A stretch of DNA of 64,000 nucleotides from Paenibacillus paeoniae (GTDB taxonomy: Bacteria; Bacillota; Bacilli; Paenibacillales; Paenibacillaceae), in assembly GCF_003388735.1 (NCBI RefSeq), contig NZ_QUBQ01000001.1, positions 868,001 to 932,000 of the forward strand. Reading direction: 5' to 3'. The notes beneath the pieces are model-generated. The model was not told the origin of the DNA, made no database searches, and saw only the letters and a list, made by a program, of their open reading frames with translations. Both the position numbers and the translations under genes were made by a program. Each line of letters begins with the position of its first letter. Position 1 is the stretch's first letter. Shown here one piece after another: positions 34,706 through 45,268 of this stretch.

Positions 34706-35401
34706 TTGTTCGAGATGTTTTCAGTCCAGCATATGGCGGCAGTAGTGTTTGCCATCTTGGTATTTGCAGCAATCGCTTTAAGCCGCAAGCGGCTGCGGGG
34801 AGAGCGAGGAGGCCGAATCTTCCGCTTCGGATTGGCGGGACTGTTGGTTGCATGCGAGATTGCGCTGCAAACCTCTTATGTTTTGGAGGGGAGCTGGGGG
34901 GCAGGATCGCTTCCATTCCAGCTTTGCAGTCTGACGCTCCTGCTGTCGGCGGCCGGGCTCGCTTTCCAGATTCGGGGGCTGTACAGTATCATCTATTTCC
35001 TCGGGACGTTGGGTGCGCTGCAAGCGCTGGCTACGCCCAACCTGGATGTAGCATTTCCGCATTTCAGATATTTTCATTTCTTTATCGCACATATCGGCAT
35101 TATCTCCTCAGCGGTATATCTCATGACGGTAGAGAAATACAGGCCAACGCTGCGATCCGCTTTTGGAGCGTGGATATGGCTGCATGCGCTGGCGATTCCT
35201 GCCGCTATTGTCAATCTGGCCACCGGAACGACGAACTTCATGTTTTTGGCTCGCAAGCCCGCAACAGCTTCCATGCTTGACCTGCTTGCTCCATGGCCGT
35301 GGTATTTGCTCCAGCTGGAAGCTGTCGCGGTCTTGTTATGCCTGATTTTATACGGAGTATCACAATGTGTGTATTGGATAAACGGGAGGAAGACGACATG
35401 A
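34706..35401 (+). CDS. YwaF/TIGR02206-family integral membrane protein
   Basis: A 231-residue protein of six or seven helices, starting at TTG (34706) seven bases after GGGGTGG. The helix arrangement and segments LPFQLCSLTLLL, FLGTLGALQALATPN and FHFFIAHIGI fit the YwaF family (TIGR02206), members of which occur singly in Bacillales and have no known function. It overlaps the following membrane gene by four bases (ATGA). Both may serve one envelope process. Confidence 0.8.
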   Translation: MFEMFSVQHMAAVVFAILVFAAIALSRKRLRGERGGRIFRFGLAGLLVACEIALQTSYVLEGSWGAGSLPFQLCSLTLLLSAAGLAFQIRGLYSIIYFLGTLGALQALATPNLDVAFPHFRYFHFFIAHIGIISSAVYLMTVEKYRPTLRSAFGAWIWLHALAIPAAIVNLATGTTNFMFLARKPATASMLDLLAPWPWYLLQLEAVAVLLCLILYGVSQCVYWINGRKTT

Positions 35402-36999
35402 TTAATTTGTTGAAGAAACATTGGACTTCGCTGCTTGGCGCTATCTTTATCGTTGCCGCTTTTGTAACACTGTTTCAATATTCGGTGGATCGCGGCTGGA
35501 TATCGGATGCGATGAAGATTGGATTCGGCTTGCTTGCCGGAGCGGGACTCGGTGTAGCAGGGGGCAAGCTGGCCCAGCGTCCGAAACTCGTCATTACGGG
35601 AGAAATTTTGCTGGGGATCGGTGTTTGCGTATTGTATGCGACGTTCTCGTTTGCAGGCATTTATTATGATTTATGGGAGCCAATGCTTGTCTTGCTGGGC
35701 ATGTCGGCTGTAACGATCGGCATTACGGTATATGCGTACCGATTTGATTCCCGCATGCTGATGAACGTAGCGATTATCGGAGCTTTGCTTGCGCCTCTGC
35801 TGATGCGGCCGGAGACGGATCAAGTGTTCACGCTGTTCCTTTACTTGTTCGTGCTGAATGCGGCGTTTTTCTATCTTAGTATAATCAAGAACTGGCTAGA
35901 GCTGCGAATCGTAAGCTTTGCGGGCACCTGGATCATGTATACGGTCTATTTTCTCCACTTCTGGCCTTCGATGGACGGCTTGTGGAGCATGCCGATTCGT
36001 TACGCATTGGCTGCATTCTTGTTCTATACCATTGCGTTTATGGCATCATCGTGGAAGAACAAACTAAGCTTTGACGGGCTGGATCTGTACTTGAGCGCGG
36101 CGAACGGTATTATTTTCGGTATCTGGGCACTTGTCATATGGCATGGCGACCTGGATTACGGCTTCGTGCTGGCTTTCATCGCGCTAGTCTATCTTCTTGC
36201 AGGCGTAACGATCTACAGGCTTAATGGAAAGATGTCGGCTTCTTCTGTCACCTTCGGCTTAGGCGGGGTACTGCTGCTGCTCATGTCGATCAACAGCTTC
36301 GGAGAGGGCATATTGTTCAATGTCCTGATGTGGACTTCTTACGCCTGTATGCTGACGGCGCTGGGTTATGTGAAGAGGTGGATTATACCGACCATTCTGG
36401 GCATCATTATCTGGCTCTATGTGGGTGTCTTCTGGTACATCGTGACATGGTGGACTCCGCGCGGCGAATGGTTCGGCGTCTACATTCCGTTTCTGAACTG
36501 GGGCGCAATCGCCTGGATGCTGCTGGCGACGCTTGGCTTCTTCTATGCCCGGAAGCTGAATTTCGACGCTTTCGCGGCTACGACCAACCGCGTCCTATCC
36601 CGCATATTTGCGCTTGCTTCGCATCTGATCGTAGGCGGTCTGATGGCTAGACAAATCCAGAACGTCTTTACCGAATATTTAGTGGATGCGCCACGATTCT
36701 ATATGGATCTGACTTTGTCCGTTGTCTGGGCTGTATATGCTCTGCTTCTCATGCTGTGGGGAGCCTATTATAAGGAACGGACATTCAGATGGTTCGGTAC
36801 GGCAGTGCTCGTCATTGTGGCGATTAAAGCGATTTTCATGGATTTGAGCGGCAAGGACGCCTTGTTCAAAGTACTCGTTCTGCTAGTGCTTGGCGGATTG
36901 TCCTTCGCGATGACTTGGATTAACAACAAGTGGCAGACCTCTGAGCAACCATCGGAATCGGTGCTTCTGGAGGAAATGACGGTCCTGCGCAAAGAATAA
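35398..36999 (+). CDS. DUF2339 polytopic membrane protein
   Basis: The ATG at 35398 follows GGGAGGA and overlaps the ywaF-like stop; an open frame reaches back to 35293 but inside the previous gene. The 533-residue product has some 14-16 membrane helices spread over its length with short loops, and ends in a soluble tail SEQPSESVLLEEM. The spread of helices and the early YSVDRGWISDAMKIGFGLLAG fit DUF2339, a bacterial family of unknown function. No catalytic residues can be named. Confidence 0.75.
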   Translation: MINLLKKHWTSLLGAIFIVAAFVTLFQYSVDRGWISDAMKIGFGLLAGAGLGVAGGKLAQRPKLVITGEILLGIGVCVLYATFSFAGIYYDLWEPMLVLLGMSAVTIGITVYAYRFDSRMLMNVAIIGALLAPLLMRPETDQVFTLFLYLFVLNAAFFYLSIIKNWLELRIVSFAGTWIMYTVYFLHFWPSMDGLWSMPIRYALAAFLFYTIAFMASSWKNKLSFDGLDLYLSAANGIIFGIWALVIWHGDLDYGFVLAFIALVYLLAGVTIYRLNGKMSASSVTFGLGGVLLLLMSINSFGEGILFNVLMWTSYACMLTALGYVKRWIIPTILGIIIWLYVGVFWYIVTWWTPRGEWFGVYIPFLNWGAIAWMLLATLGFFYARKLNFDAFAATTNRVLSRIFALASHLIVGGLMARQIQNVFTEYLVDAPRFYMDLTLSVVWAVYALLLMLWGAYYKERTFRWFGTAVLVIVAIKAIFMDLSGKDALFKVLVLLVLGGLSFAMTWINNKWQTSEQPSESVLLEEMTVLRKE

Positions 37000-37000
37000 C

Positions 37001-37041
37001 AGAAGCATTCTGTTCCGCAAATTGCGGGGCAGAATGCTTCT
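37001..37041 (+). terminator. Hairpin after the DUF2339 gene
   Basis: AGAAGCATTCTG (37001-37012) pairs with CAGAATGCTTCT (37030-37041); the T run after it is short. Confidence 0.7.
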
Positions 37042-37151
37042 TATGATAAGTGAATTAGGGAGGACTAGCCGCAAGGGCTAAAAAGATGTACAATGAATAC
37101 CGATATAAAACTCATGTGCGATTTTTCTGACTATGTTAGGGGGCATCATTC

Positions 37152-37844
37152 ATGAGTATCGACCCGCGCTCTATGAAGGCGTTATTGCAGGCGCAATTGG
37201 CGCCGAAGCTAGACTTTGGAGCTCATTCAAAAAAATCGGCGAGGGGCTCATCCGATGAGAACGTCTCGCCATTCGATACGATCTTGACGTCCCGGCTTGC
37301 CGGCTCACAAGGCGAACCTGATAATTCCGGGAAAGTTCCGGTCTGGTCGGATACCCTGTGGGAACAACTGGCATCCTTTAGTATCTCTCCCGTAAATTCG
37401 GCATCAACACTGATGGATAAGGCAGGAAGCTTCGATTCGTCGTCGCCCTTCGCGGGGCTGATCCAGAATGCTTCGGCCAAGTACGGCGTATCTCCTTCTC
37501 TGATTCAAGCCGTTATCCAAACGGAGTCGAGCTTCAATCCGCTAGCCCAGTCTCATGCGGGCGCCAAAGGACTTATGCAGCTGATGGACGGAACGGCGAG
37601 AGGACTTGGCGTGACGGACTCCTTCGATCCTGTGCAGAACATTGAAGGCGGCACGAGATATTTGGCCATGCTGCTGCGGAAGTATGGAGGAGAAGAAGCG
37701 GTGGCGCTTGCGGCATATAACGCAGGACCCGGCAGAATCGACCGCTTGGGCATCTCTTCGCAAGAGGAGCTGCTGGCAAAGTGGAATGAACTGCCCGCGG
37801 AGACGCAACGTTATATCGGTAAAGTGCAGCAGGCTATACTTTAA
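37152..37844 (+). CDS. Lytic transglycosylase, SLT domain (YjbJ/CwlQ-like)
   Basis: A 230-residue protein without an obvious signal peptide. The first 100 residues are polar, with many Ser; residues 105-225 form a soluble lytic transglycosylase domain with the catalytic Glu in VIQTESSFNPLAQS, GAKGLMQLMDGTA and ALAAYNAGPGRID. It would cleave the MurNAc-GlcNAc bond of peptidoglycan, leaving a 1,6-anhydro end. B. subtilis YjbJ (CwlQ) has the same layout and likewise lacks a clear signal. The stop is followed by a strong terminator, and the gene lies just before the cysteine desulfurase gene. Confidence 0.88.
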   Translation: MSIDPRSMKALLQAQLAPKLDFGAHSKKSARGSSDENVSPFDTILTSRLAGSQGEPDNSGKVPVWSDTLWEQLASFSISPVNSASTLMDKAGSFDSSSPFAGLIQNASAKYGVSPSLIQAVIQTESSFNPLAQSHAGAKGLMQLMDGTARGLGVTDSFDPVQNIEGGTRYLAMLLRKYGGEEAVALAAYNAGPGRIDRLGISSQEELLAKWNELPAETQRYIGKVQQAIL

Positions 37845-37850
37845 CGTATC

Positions 37851-37909
37851 GAGATCACGATTCACGGGTCGCACCCGCTGCGACAGAATCGCGATCTCTT
37901 CTTTTTTTT
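37851..37909 (+). terminator. Terminator after the transglycosylase gene
   Basis: GAGATCACGATTC (37851-37863) pairs with GAATCGCGATCTC (37886-37898) with one mismatch, around an extra GGGT/ACCC hairpin, followed by eight T. Confidence 0.85.
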
Positions 37910-37929
37910 CGAGGAAAGGGTGATCACGA

Positions 37930-39081
37930 TTGTTATATTTCGACCATTGCGCATCAACACCGCCGTATGAAGAGGTTATGACTGCCATGATGGAAGTCAT
38001 GAGAAAGCATTATGCCAATCCCTCGTCCCTTCATGCTGGAGGCGTGGCGGCGGCGAAGCTGATCGAGCGTTCCCGGTCGCTGGTAGCGGAATTGCTCGGT
38101 ACGTCGAGAGGGAGCTGGCTGTTCACCTCCGGCGGCACAGAGTCGAATAATTTGGCGCTAAAGGGCGCAGCCAGGCACTATCGTTCGCGCGGCAATCATA
38201 TTATTGCTTCCGGTATTGAACATGCATCCGTGCATGAAGCGCTTAAGCAACTGGTTTCCGAGGGATATCAGGTCACGTATTTGCCTTTAAGCAAGACCGG
38301 GCATGTGTCAGCTGAGTCGGTGCGAGCTGCGCTGACGGATGAAACCATTCTGGTTACGGTTATGCATGTGAACAACGAGATCGGCACAGTTCAGCCTATT
38401 CAGGAGATTGGGGAGTTGCTTCGCGATTATCCTCAGATCCTATTTCATGTCGATGCGGTTCAAAGCCTGGGCAAGATGCCGCTCGATCCGGAAGCGTGGG
38501 GAATTGATCTGGTCAGCGCCTCTGCCCATAAGCTGCGCGGACCGAAGGGGATCGGCTGGCTTTATGTGCGAGATGGAGTGAAGCTGCATGCACTGTCTTC
38601 CGGCGGCTCCCATGAGGGAGGCTTCCGTGCAGGGACAGAGAATGTACCGGCTATCGTCGCTTCGTCGAAGGCTCTCCGTATGTCGCTCCAGAGTATGGAG
38701 AAGCGAGCGGAGAAGATGTACGAGCTTACCCGCCGTCTGCGGGCATTCATCGAGACAAGACCGGAGTTTAGGCTAAACGGCGCGAAGCCGCTAGCGCCCC
38801 ATATCGTTCATTTCTCGTATCCCGGCATGAAGCCGGAAGTGATCGTTCATATGTTGGAGCAGCATGGTATAATAGCTTCGACGAAATCCGCCTGCTCCTC
38901 GAAGGATAACAAGCCAAGCCGGGTGCTGCTTGCGATAGGCGCCAGTTCTGAGCATGCTTCAGGAGGCGTTCGCATCAGCTTCGGGGACGAGCATAGGGAA
39001 GAGCATGTGGAGCGGCTGATTGCCGCTCTGACGGATGTTATTGCACAATTAAAGCCGCTTGAGAGGGGTAGCCAACATTGA
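37930..39081 (+). CDS. Cysteine desulfurase (NifS/NifZ-like)
   Basis: A 383-residue PLP enzyme starting at TTG (37930) nine bases after GAGGAAAGGGTG. It removes sulfur from cysteine as a persulfide on the cysteine in STKSACSSKD; the PLP lysine is in SAHKLRGPKG and the binding strand is HVDAVQSLGKM. It overlaps the thiI start by four bases (TTGA), the arrangement of B. subtilis nifZ-thiI, so it most likely feeds ThiI for tRNA 4-thiouridylation. The active cysteine loop is short, as in the group I desulfurases. Gene name nifZ would follow the B. subtilis usage. Confidence 0.9.
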   Translation: MLYFDHCASTPPYEEVMTAMMEVMRKHYANPSSLHAGGVAAAKLIERSRSLVAELLGTSRGSWLFTSGGTESNNLALKGAARHYRSRGNHIIASGIEHASVHEALKQLVSEGYQVTYLPLSKTGHVSAESVRAALTDETILVTVMHVNNEIGTVQPIQEIGELLRDYPQILFHVDAVQSLGKMPLDPEAWGIDLVSASAHKLRGPKGIGWLYVRDGVKLHALSSGGSHEGGFRAGTENVPAIVASSKALRMSLQSMEKRAEKMYELTRRLRAFIETRPEFRLNGAKPLAPHIVHFSYPGMKPEVIVHMLEQHGIIASTKSACSSKDNKPSRVLLAIGASSEHASGGVRISFGDEHREEHVERLIAALTDVIAQLKPLERGSQH

Positions 39082-40310
39082 TATACGACCAGATTGTACT
39101 TCGCTATGGCGATTTGATTATGAAAGGCCGAAACCGCAACCAATTTGAGAAGCGGATGCACCGCCAGGTGAAGAACGCGCTGACTCCATTCAAAGGCGTA
39201 ACGTACTGGAAGACATTCGGACGGCTGTACGTGAAACTGAACGGTCAGCCTTATGAGCCGATTGCGGACAGGCTGAAGGACTTGTTCGGCATCATATCGC
39301 TTAGTCCGGTCATCAGCTCCGAATCGGAGCTTGAGGCGATACGGGCGACGGCGATGACGTTGATGAATTCCTTGAAGACACCGCCGAAGACATTCAAGGT
39401 AAGCGTGAAACGGGCATGGAAGGGCTTCCCGCACCAGTCGCAGCAAATGAATCATCTCGTCGGCGCCCATATCTTGCGGGCGTTCCCCGAGTTGAGCGTC
39501 GATGTAAGAAATCCTGAAGTGGAATTGAAGGTTGATATTCAGGCGGAAGCTACTTATTTATTCTGTGAGGTCATTCCTGCGGCTGGAGGTTTCCCCTTCG
39601 GCTCCAACGGCAAGGCAATGCTGCTGCTATCGGGCGGCATCGACAGTCCCGTGGCGGGCTGGCTCGCGTTGCGGAAAGGGCTGGAGCTCGAAGCGGTCCA
39701 CTTCCACAGTTACCCGTTCACAAGCGAGCAGGCGAAGGATAAAGTCGTCGCGCTTGCTAAGCGGCTATCCTACTTCAGCGGAGCTCCGCTGAAGCTGCAT
39801 CTTGTGCCGTTCACAGAAATTCAGACGACGCTTGCGCAGGCTGGACAGGACAATCTGATCATTACGCTTATGCGCAGAGCGATGCTGCGGATTACGGAAG
39901 GGCTGGCAGCCAAAAGCGGCGCGCTCGGTATCGTAACCGGCGAAAGCTTGGGGCAGGTGGCAAGTCAGACCTTGCCGAGCATGAATGTCATTGGGAGAGC
40001 TGCCCAACTGCCAATGCTAAAACCGCTCATTATGATGGACAAGAGCGAAATTATCGCCATGGCGGAGAAGATCGGCACATTCCAGACCTCCATTCTTCCC
40101 TACGAGGACTGCTGCACCCTGTTTTTGCCGAAGTCGCCAAGCACGAATCCCAATATCCGTATCGTGGAGAATGTCGAGGCAGGCATCGCCAATCTGGACA
40201 CGATGATTGAAGATGCGATCAATGGAACGGAGCATATGTTTCTTTCTCCCCGCAAAACGAGTTCCGCACAGTCAACGGAGTCATCTTCTGAAGAAGACGA
40301 GTGGTTCTAA
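39078..40310 (+). CDS. thiI: tRNA 4-thiouridine synthase ThiI
   Basis: A 410-residue protein, start TTG (39078) overlapping the previous stop. The N-terminal ferredoxin-like and THUMP domains (to about residue 165) bind tRNA; the PP-loop LLLSGGIDSPVAG marks the ATP-pyrophosphatase domain that adenylates U8. It ends after the PP-loop domain without the rhodanese extension of E. coli ThiI, as usual in Bacilli, so sulfur comes directly from the adjacent desulfurase. In some bacteria it also has a part in thiamine synthesis; no thi genes are nearby. Essential pair of an operon that ends in a hairpin. Confidence 0.93.
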   Translation: MIYDQIVLRYGDLIMKGRNRNQFEKRMHRQVKNALTPFKGVTYWKTFGRLYVKLNGQPYEPIADRLKDLFGIISLSPVISSESELEAIRATAMTLMNSLKTPPKTFKVSVKRAWKGFPHQSQQMNHLVGAHILRAFPELSVDVRNPEVELKVDIQAEATYLFCEVIPAAGGFPFGSNGKAMLLLSGGIDSPVAGWLALRKGLELEAVHFHSYPFTSEQAKDKVVALAKRLSYFSGAPLKLHLVPFTEIQTTLAQAGQDNLIITLMRRAMLRITEGLAAKSGALGIVTGESLGQVASQTLPSMNVIGRAAQLPMLKPLIMMDKSEIIAMAEKIGTFQTSILPYEDCCTLFLPKSPSTNPNIRIVENVEAGIANLDTMIEDAINGTEHMFLSPRKTSSAQSTESSSEEDEWF

Positions 40311-40340
40311 GGAATCGAGCGAGAACCCAGAATTCAAATA

Positions 40341-40379
40341 AAGAAGCAGCCATCCCTTAGTGGGACTGGCTGCTTTTCT
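40341..40379. terminator. Bidirectional hairpin after thiI
   Basis: AAGCAGCCA (40344-40352) pairs with TGGCTGCTT (40367-40375), then TTCT; it overlaps the last codons of the minus-strand TerC gene and has an A-rich left flank. Confidence 0.8.
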
Positions 40380-41073
40380 GTGCTGCGGAAGCTTGTTTCC
40401 TTTTGTTGACCATATATCCTGAGCCGACCGTTAGAATAATTACGATGATGATAAACAACCAAAAGATAAGTTTGTTTTCATCCAAAGCACCGTGGAATTG
40501 CTTCTCATGTGTAATCATTTTGGCGGCGGTATACGCTAGTACGGCGGAGCCGATATAGACGATCCACTCGAATTTATTGATGAGTTTAATGAATAGGGTG
40601 CTGCCCCAGACAACGACCGGAACGCTGATAATCAAGCCGAGAATGACGAGTATCATTTCATGCTCGCTATGAGAGGAGCCCTTTGCCGCGCCTGCGACTG
40701 CGATAACGTTGTCGATGCCCATTGCTGCGTCTGCGATAATGATGGTACGGATCGATTGCCACAGCGTGTTGCCTGCCTTGATGTTATCGTGACTGTCTTC
40801 CTGAACAAGCAGCTTGAACGCGATCCAGAGGAGCAGCAGGCCGCCCACCAGATTGAGCCAAGGGACGGAGAGCAGTTGAACAACAAGCAGCGTTGCGATG
40901 ACGCGAATGCCGACGGCTCCGACAGTGCCCCAAATGACAGCTTTCTTCTGTTGGTGCTGCGGAAGCTTGCGCGCCGCCAAACCTATGACAATGGCATTAT
41001 CCCCGGCCAGAATAAGGTCGATGAATACGATAGTCAACAGGGCGGTGAAAAATTCGACCGTGAAAAAGTCCAT
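40357..41073 (-). CDS. TerC-family membrane protein
   Basis: A 238-residue polytopic protein with about seven helices; the membrane-embedded acidic motifs LAGDNAIVIG near the start and DAAMGIDNVIAVAG in the middle are the TerC signatures. GAGAGGAGG precedes its ATG. TerC proteins move or load metal ions, and in B. subtilis the relatives YjbE-type and YceF/YkoY supply manganese to exported enzymes. A divergent TerC gene follows; the second copy is only modestly alike. The metal is inferred as manganese. Confidence 0.88.
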   Translation of the reverse strand: MDFFTVEFFTALLTIVFIDLILAGDNAIVIGLAARKLPQHQQKKAVIWGTVGAVGIRVIATLLVVQLLSVPWLNLVGGLLLLWIAFKLLVQEDSHDNIKAGNTLWQSIRTIIIADAAMGIDNVIAVAGAAKGSSHSEHEMILVILGLIISVPVVVWGSTLFIKLINKFEWIVYIGSAVLAYTAAKMITHEKQFHGALDENKLIFWLFIIIVIILTVGSGYMVNKRKQASAAQKSSQSH

Positions 41074-41207
41074 GTATTATTTCCTCCTCTCTATCTCTAT
41101 GCTTGCTTATTGCAGTCTACAATAAATAAGGAATTTCGTGAAGATGGATTTTTGGACATATTCCCCATAGCTTGTTCATACCCCTTTTATGAGAGGGGAG
41201 ATCGATC

Positions 41208-41873
41208 GTGGACAGCATTTTTATTTTTCTGCAAATCGCCTTAATTAATGTATTGCTTAGTGGAGACAACGCTATTGTCATTGCGATGGCAAGCCAGCAT
41301 TTGCCGCCCGGACAGCGCCAGAAGGCGATCTGGTGGGGCGCATTCGTCGCTGTGGGGCTGCGATGCGTATTGACGATTGTTGCGCTGCAACTGCTGCAAA
41401 TTCCATATTTGCAAGCGGCAGGCGCTATTCTGCTGCTGTATATCGCGGTCAAGCTGCTGGGCGACGCTGGCGCTGCGGCAGAGTCCCATCATGTGAAGCG
41501 CGTGGCGACGCTGGGACATGCGATATGGACGATCGTGACGGCCGACTTTATTATGAGCCTGGACAATGTGCTTGCGATCGCTGCGGTTGCTGACGGTGAT
41601 CTTGTTCTTATTTTGCTCGGGATTGCGCTAAGCATACCGATGATTATCTGGGGCAGCCAATTGTTAGGAAGCTTGCTGAACAAATTTCCGGCGCTGGCCT
41701 ATATTGGAGCGGGGCTGCTAGCCTTTGCCGCAGGCGAGATGCTGATGAAGGATCCCGGCCTCCATACGGCTGTATTCCATGGCAATCAGACGCTGGATCA
41801 GCTCATTCCGTTGCTGTGTGTGCCGCTGGTGGTCATCCTGGCCGTATTGAAAAAACGGTCGGAATATCGCTGA
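41208..41873 (+). CDS. TerC-family membrane protein, second copy
   Basis: A 221-residue TerC protein (start GTG at 41208, after GAGAGGGGAG) with LLSGDNAIVIAMA and TADFIMSLDNVLAIA, the same buried Asp/Asn motifs as its divergent neighbour. It is shorter by about 17 residues and has a different C-terminus. The divergent arrangement over 134 bases suggests a common control region, but I see no yybP-ykoY manganese riboswitch there. Two TerC genes together may divide metal efflux and metalation of exported enzymes. Confidence 0.88.
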   Translation: MDSIFIFLQIALINVLLSGDNAIVIAMASQHLPPGQRQKAIWWGAFVAVGLRCVLTIVALQLLQIPYLQAAGAILLLYIAVKLLGDAGAAAESHHVKRVATLGHAIWTIVTADFIMSLDNVLAIAAVADGDLVLILLGIALSIPMIIWGSQLLGSLLNKFPALAYIGAGLLAFAAGEMLMKDPGLHTAVFHGNQTLDQLIPLLCVPLVVILAVLKKRSEYR

Positions 41874-41907
41874 GGACGACAAGTTCGACAAGGGAGACAA
41901 GTTCGAT

Positions 41908-42033
41908 ATGGGCGTTTTGTCAGACGGTTTAGAATATGCGATGCAGGAGTACCACAAACAACTAATCGTGCCAAATGGGTGGGAATTCGAAGCTCAGAAC
42001 GCTTTTATTTCTAAATGCAGCTTCCTTAAGTAG
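41908..42033 (+). CDS. Possible small ORF (41 residues)
   Basis: ATG at 41908 with AAGGGAG 13 bases upstream, ending in TAG. The product is soluble, with a helical first half (LSDGLEYAMQEYHKQL) and no known motif. Spacing is poor and there is no conservation evidence, so this is a low-confidence gene. Confidence 0.25.
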   Translation: MGVLSDGLEYAMQEYHKQLIVPNGWEFEAQNAFISKCSFLK

Positions 42034-42064
42034 TCTGATATTTAAGACTTTCCCGACAGCAGAG

Positions 42065-42088
42065 ACAGCGATAAATCGCTGTTTTTTG
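42065..42088 (+). terminator. Intrinsic terminator
   Basis: ACAGCGAT pairs with ATCGCTGT across an AA loop, followed by TTTTTT; it ends transcription from the second TerC gene and the possible small ORF. Confidence 0.85.
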
Positions 42089-42219
42089 TTTGGTTCTGCT
42101 TTTTTTTGTGAATCTCTCGACAGATTACTGGTTTTTTTGCCGCAGTTCCATTAAACTAATAAAGATAAAAAAACTGGCGTCTTTCGTCTGTCTATACGAT
42201 CGATGTTGTAAGGAGCGGA

Positions 42220-42711
42220 ATGGATATGCCTACTAACAAATATTCCGCTGGAATTATCCTGCTGTTAGCTGGGGTCGTTATCTTGTTGGGCAAAATAGGT
42301 GTGTTCGGCTTTTTGGGTGCGATATTTTGGCCGTTGCTTGTTCTGATACCAGGGGTACTGCTTCATGTGCTTTATTTCGGCAGAGTGATTCCGGCCGTCA
42401 TGCTGGTTCCTGGCGGAATGCTCGTAGTATACGCACTGCTGTTTATCATTTGCAACATTTTTGGATGGGATAGCTTAAAGTATCTATGGCCGATGTTCAT
42501 CTTCGGCTTTGCCGCAGGGTTATATGAATACTACATGTTCGGCGGGGCTTCCGTGCCGCGGGTTGTGTTCACGGCATCCATCGCGCTCGCAGTCGCGTCG
42601 GTTCTGTTCCTCGTGCTCATTCTGATGTGGAGCTGGGGCATATATCTCATTGCGGCGCTGTTCATTGCGGCCGGAGCCTGGATGATGTTCGGGACGCGCA
42701 AGCGCTGGTAG
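42220..42711 (+). CDS. Small polytopic membrane protein
   Basis: A 163-residue protein with about six hydrophobic helices and almost no loops, starting at ATG (42220) with AAGGAG five bases before it. The N-terminus KYSAGIILLLAGVVILLGKIG resembles the LiaI-LiaF-like or DUF5668 transmembrane segments of stress-response proteins in Bacilli, though the C-terminal soluble domain is missing. The gene lies 50 bases before typA on the same strand without a terminator, so the two may be co-transcribed. Function unknown. Confidence 0.7.
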   Translation: MDMPTNKYSAGIILLLAGVVILLGKIGVFGFLGAIFWPLLVLIPGVLLHVLYFGRVIPAVMLVPGGMLVVYALLFIICNIFGWDSLKYLWPMFIFGFAAGLYEYYMFGGASVPRVVFTASIALAVASVLFLVLILMWSWGIYLIAALFIAAGAWMMFGTRKRW

Positions 42712-42761
42712 ATCAGGTCACTTAAGGTTAATTTAAAAACAATTGGAGTGGATTATTTCTT

Positions 42762-44603
<1,842 letters not shown>

Positions 44604-44671
44604 GAAAGCTGTTGGTTTGATAAGTGACGTTTGTTTCGCAAGCTGGTAACTTGCGTTAGGAGGTAGGTAAG

Positions 44672-44983
44672 ATGCAGGAATGGCTGAGCGAGCATAAGCT
44701 TGTCTCCTATATTCTGATATTGGCATTTACGATCTATATCTTCAACTCGGTATTTCGCCCTCAGGCGAAACTGCCGATCCTGAAGGAAATTATGGTCTAT
44801 ATTGTAATGGCGATAGGTTCGTTCGTCCTGATGATTATGCAGGTCGACAAGCTGCCGATCATTCAGTGTATGGCGGTAGCCGTCCTCTTGATGCTGATGC
44901 TAAGAGGCCGTCAGATGTATGATAAGTGGAAGAAGGGCAAGACAGGCGGCACCGAATCGCACAACGCGGAGCAAGGACAATGA
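44672..44983 (+). CDS. YlaH-like membrane protein
   Basis: A 103-residue protein with three membrane helices (from about residues 10, 38 and 60), a positively charged segment RGRQMYDKWKKGK, and a polar tail. Position after typA and the length match B. subtilis YlaH, a family with no known function. AGGAGGTAGG precedes the start. It overlaps the next gene by four bases (ATGA). Confidence 0.8.
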   Translation: MQEWLSEHKLVSYILILAFTIYIFNSVFRPQAKLPILKEIMVYIVMAIGSFVLMIMQVDKLPIIQCMAVAVLLMLMLRGRQMYDKWKKGKTGGTESHNAEQGQ

Positions 44984-45258
44984 GACTCCAGGACGCGCTG
45001 TTCAATTGGCTTCAAATCCGGCTGGTCGCCGATGCGAGACAAGATGATGGTGCTGCGCGCGACACTCTTGCTTTTTTCGAGGAAATTTTGCGGGAGGATC
45101 ATGGTCTTGCATCCTTTGATATTGAAAGGATTGACGAGACAATGATCCACGTCCGGTACGAGAAGGATGGCCGTATGAAACTGCAGATGTATCCCCGGGA
45201 AACCGGGGAACAATTGCTTCACGACATCATTGCAAATCCCAAATATAACGAAGCTTGA
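44980..45258 (+). CDS. Small conserved protein downstream of ylaH
   Basis: The ATG at 44980 overlaps the ylaH stop; an earlier in-frame ATG at 44926 lies inside ylaH and is unlikely. The 92-residue product is soluble and alpha/beta, with RLQDALFNWLQIRLVADARQD and a final KLQMYPRETGEQLLHDII. I do not recognise a family. Being translationally coupled to ylaH and ending 10 bases before the LCP gene, it belongs to the same operon. Confidence 0.7.
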   Translation: MRLQDALFNWLQIRLVADARQDDGAARDTLAFFEEILREDHGLASFDIERIDETMIHVRYEKDGRMKLQMYPRETGEQLLHDIIANPKYNEA

Positions 45259-45268
45259 AGGTGAAAGG

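Larger units (their letters stand above)
41874..42219. other. Intergenic stretch with a possible small ORF and a terminator
   Basis: It holds a 41-codon frame (41908-42033) and an intrinsic terminator (42065-42088). Otherwise only the probable leader of the next gene. Confidence 0.5.

Noticed and set aside
41074-41207. Manganese (yybP-ykoY) riboswitch before a TerC gene
   Set aside because: TerC genes often have one, but the characteristic GGGGAGTA-type core and paired loops are not present in this 134-base gap.
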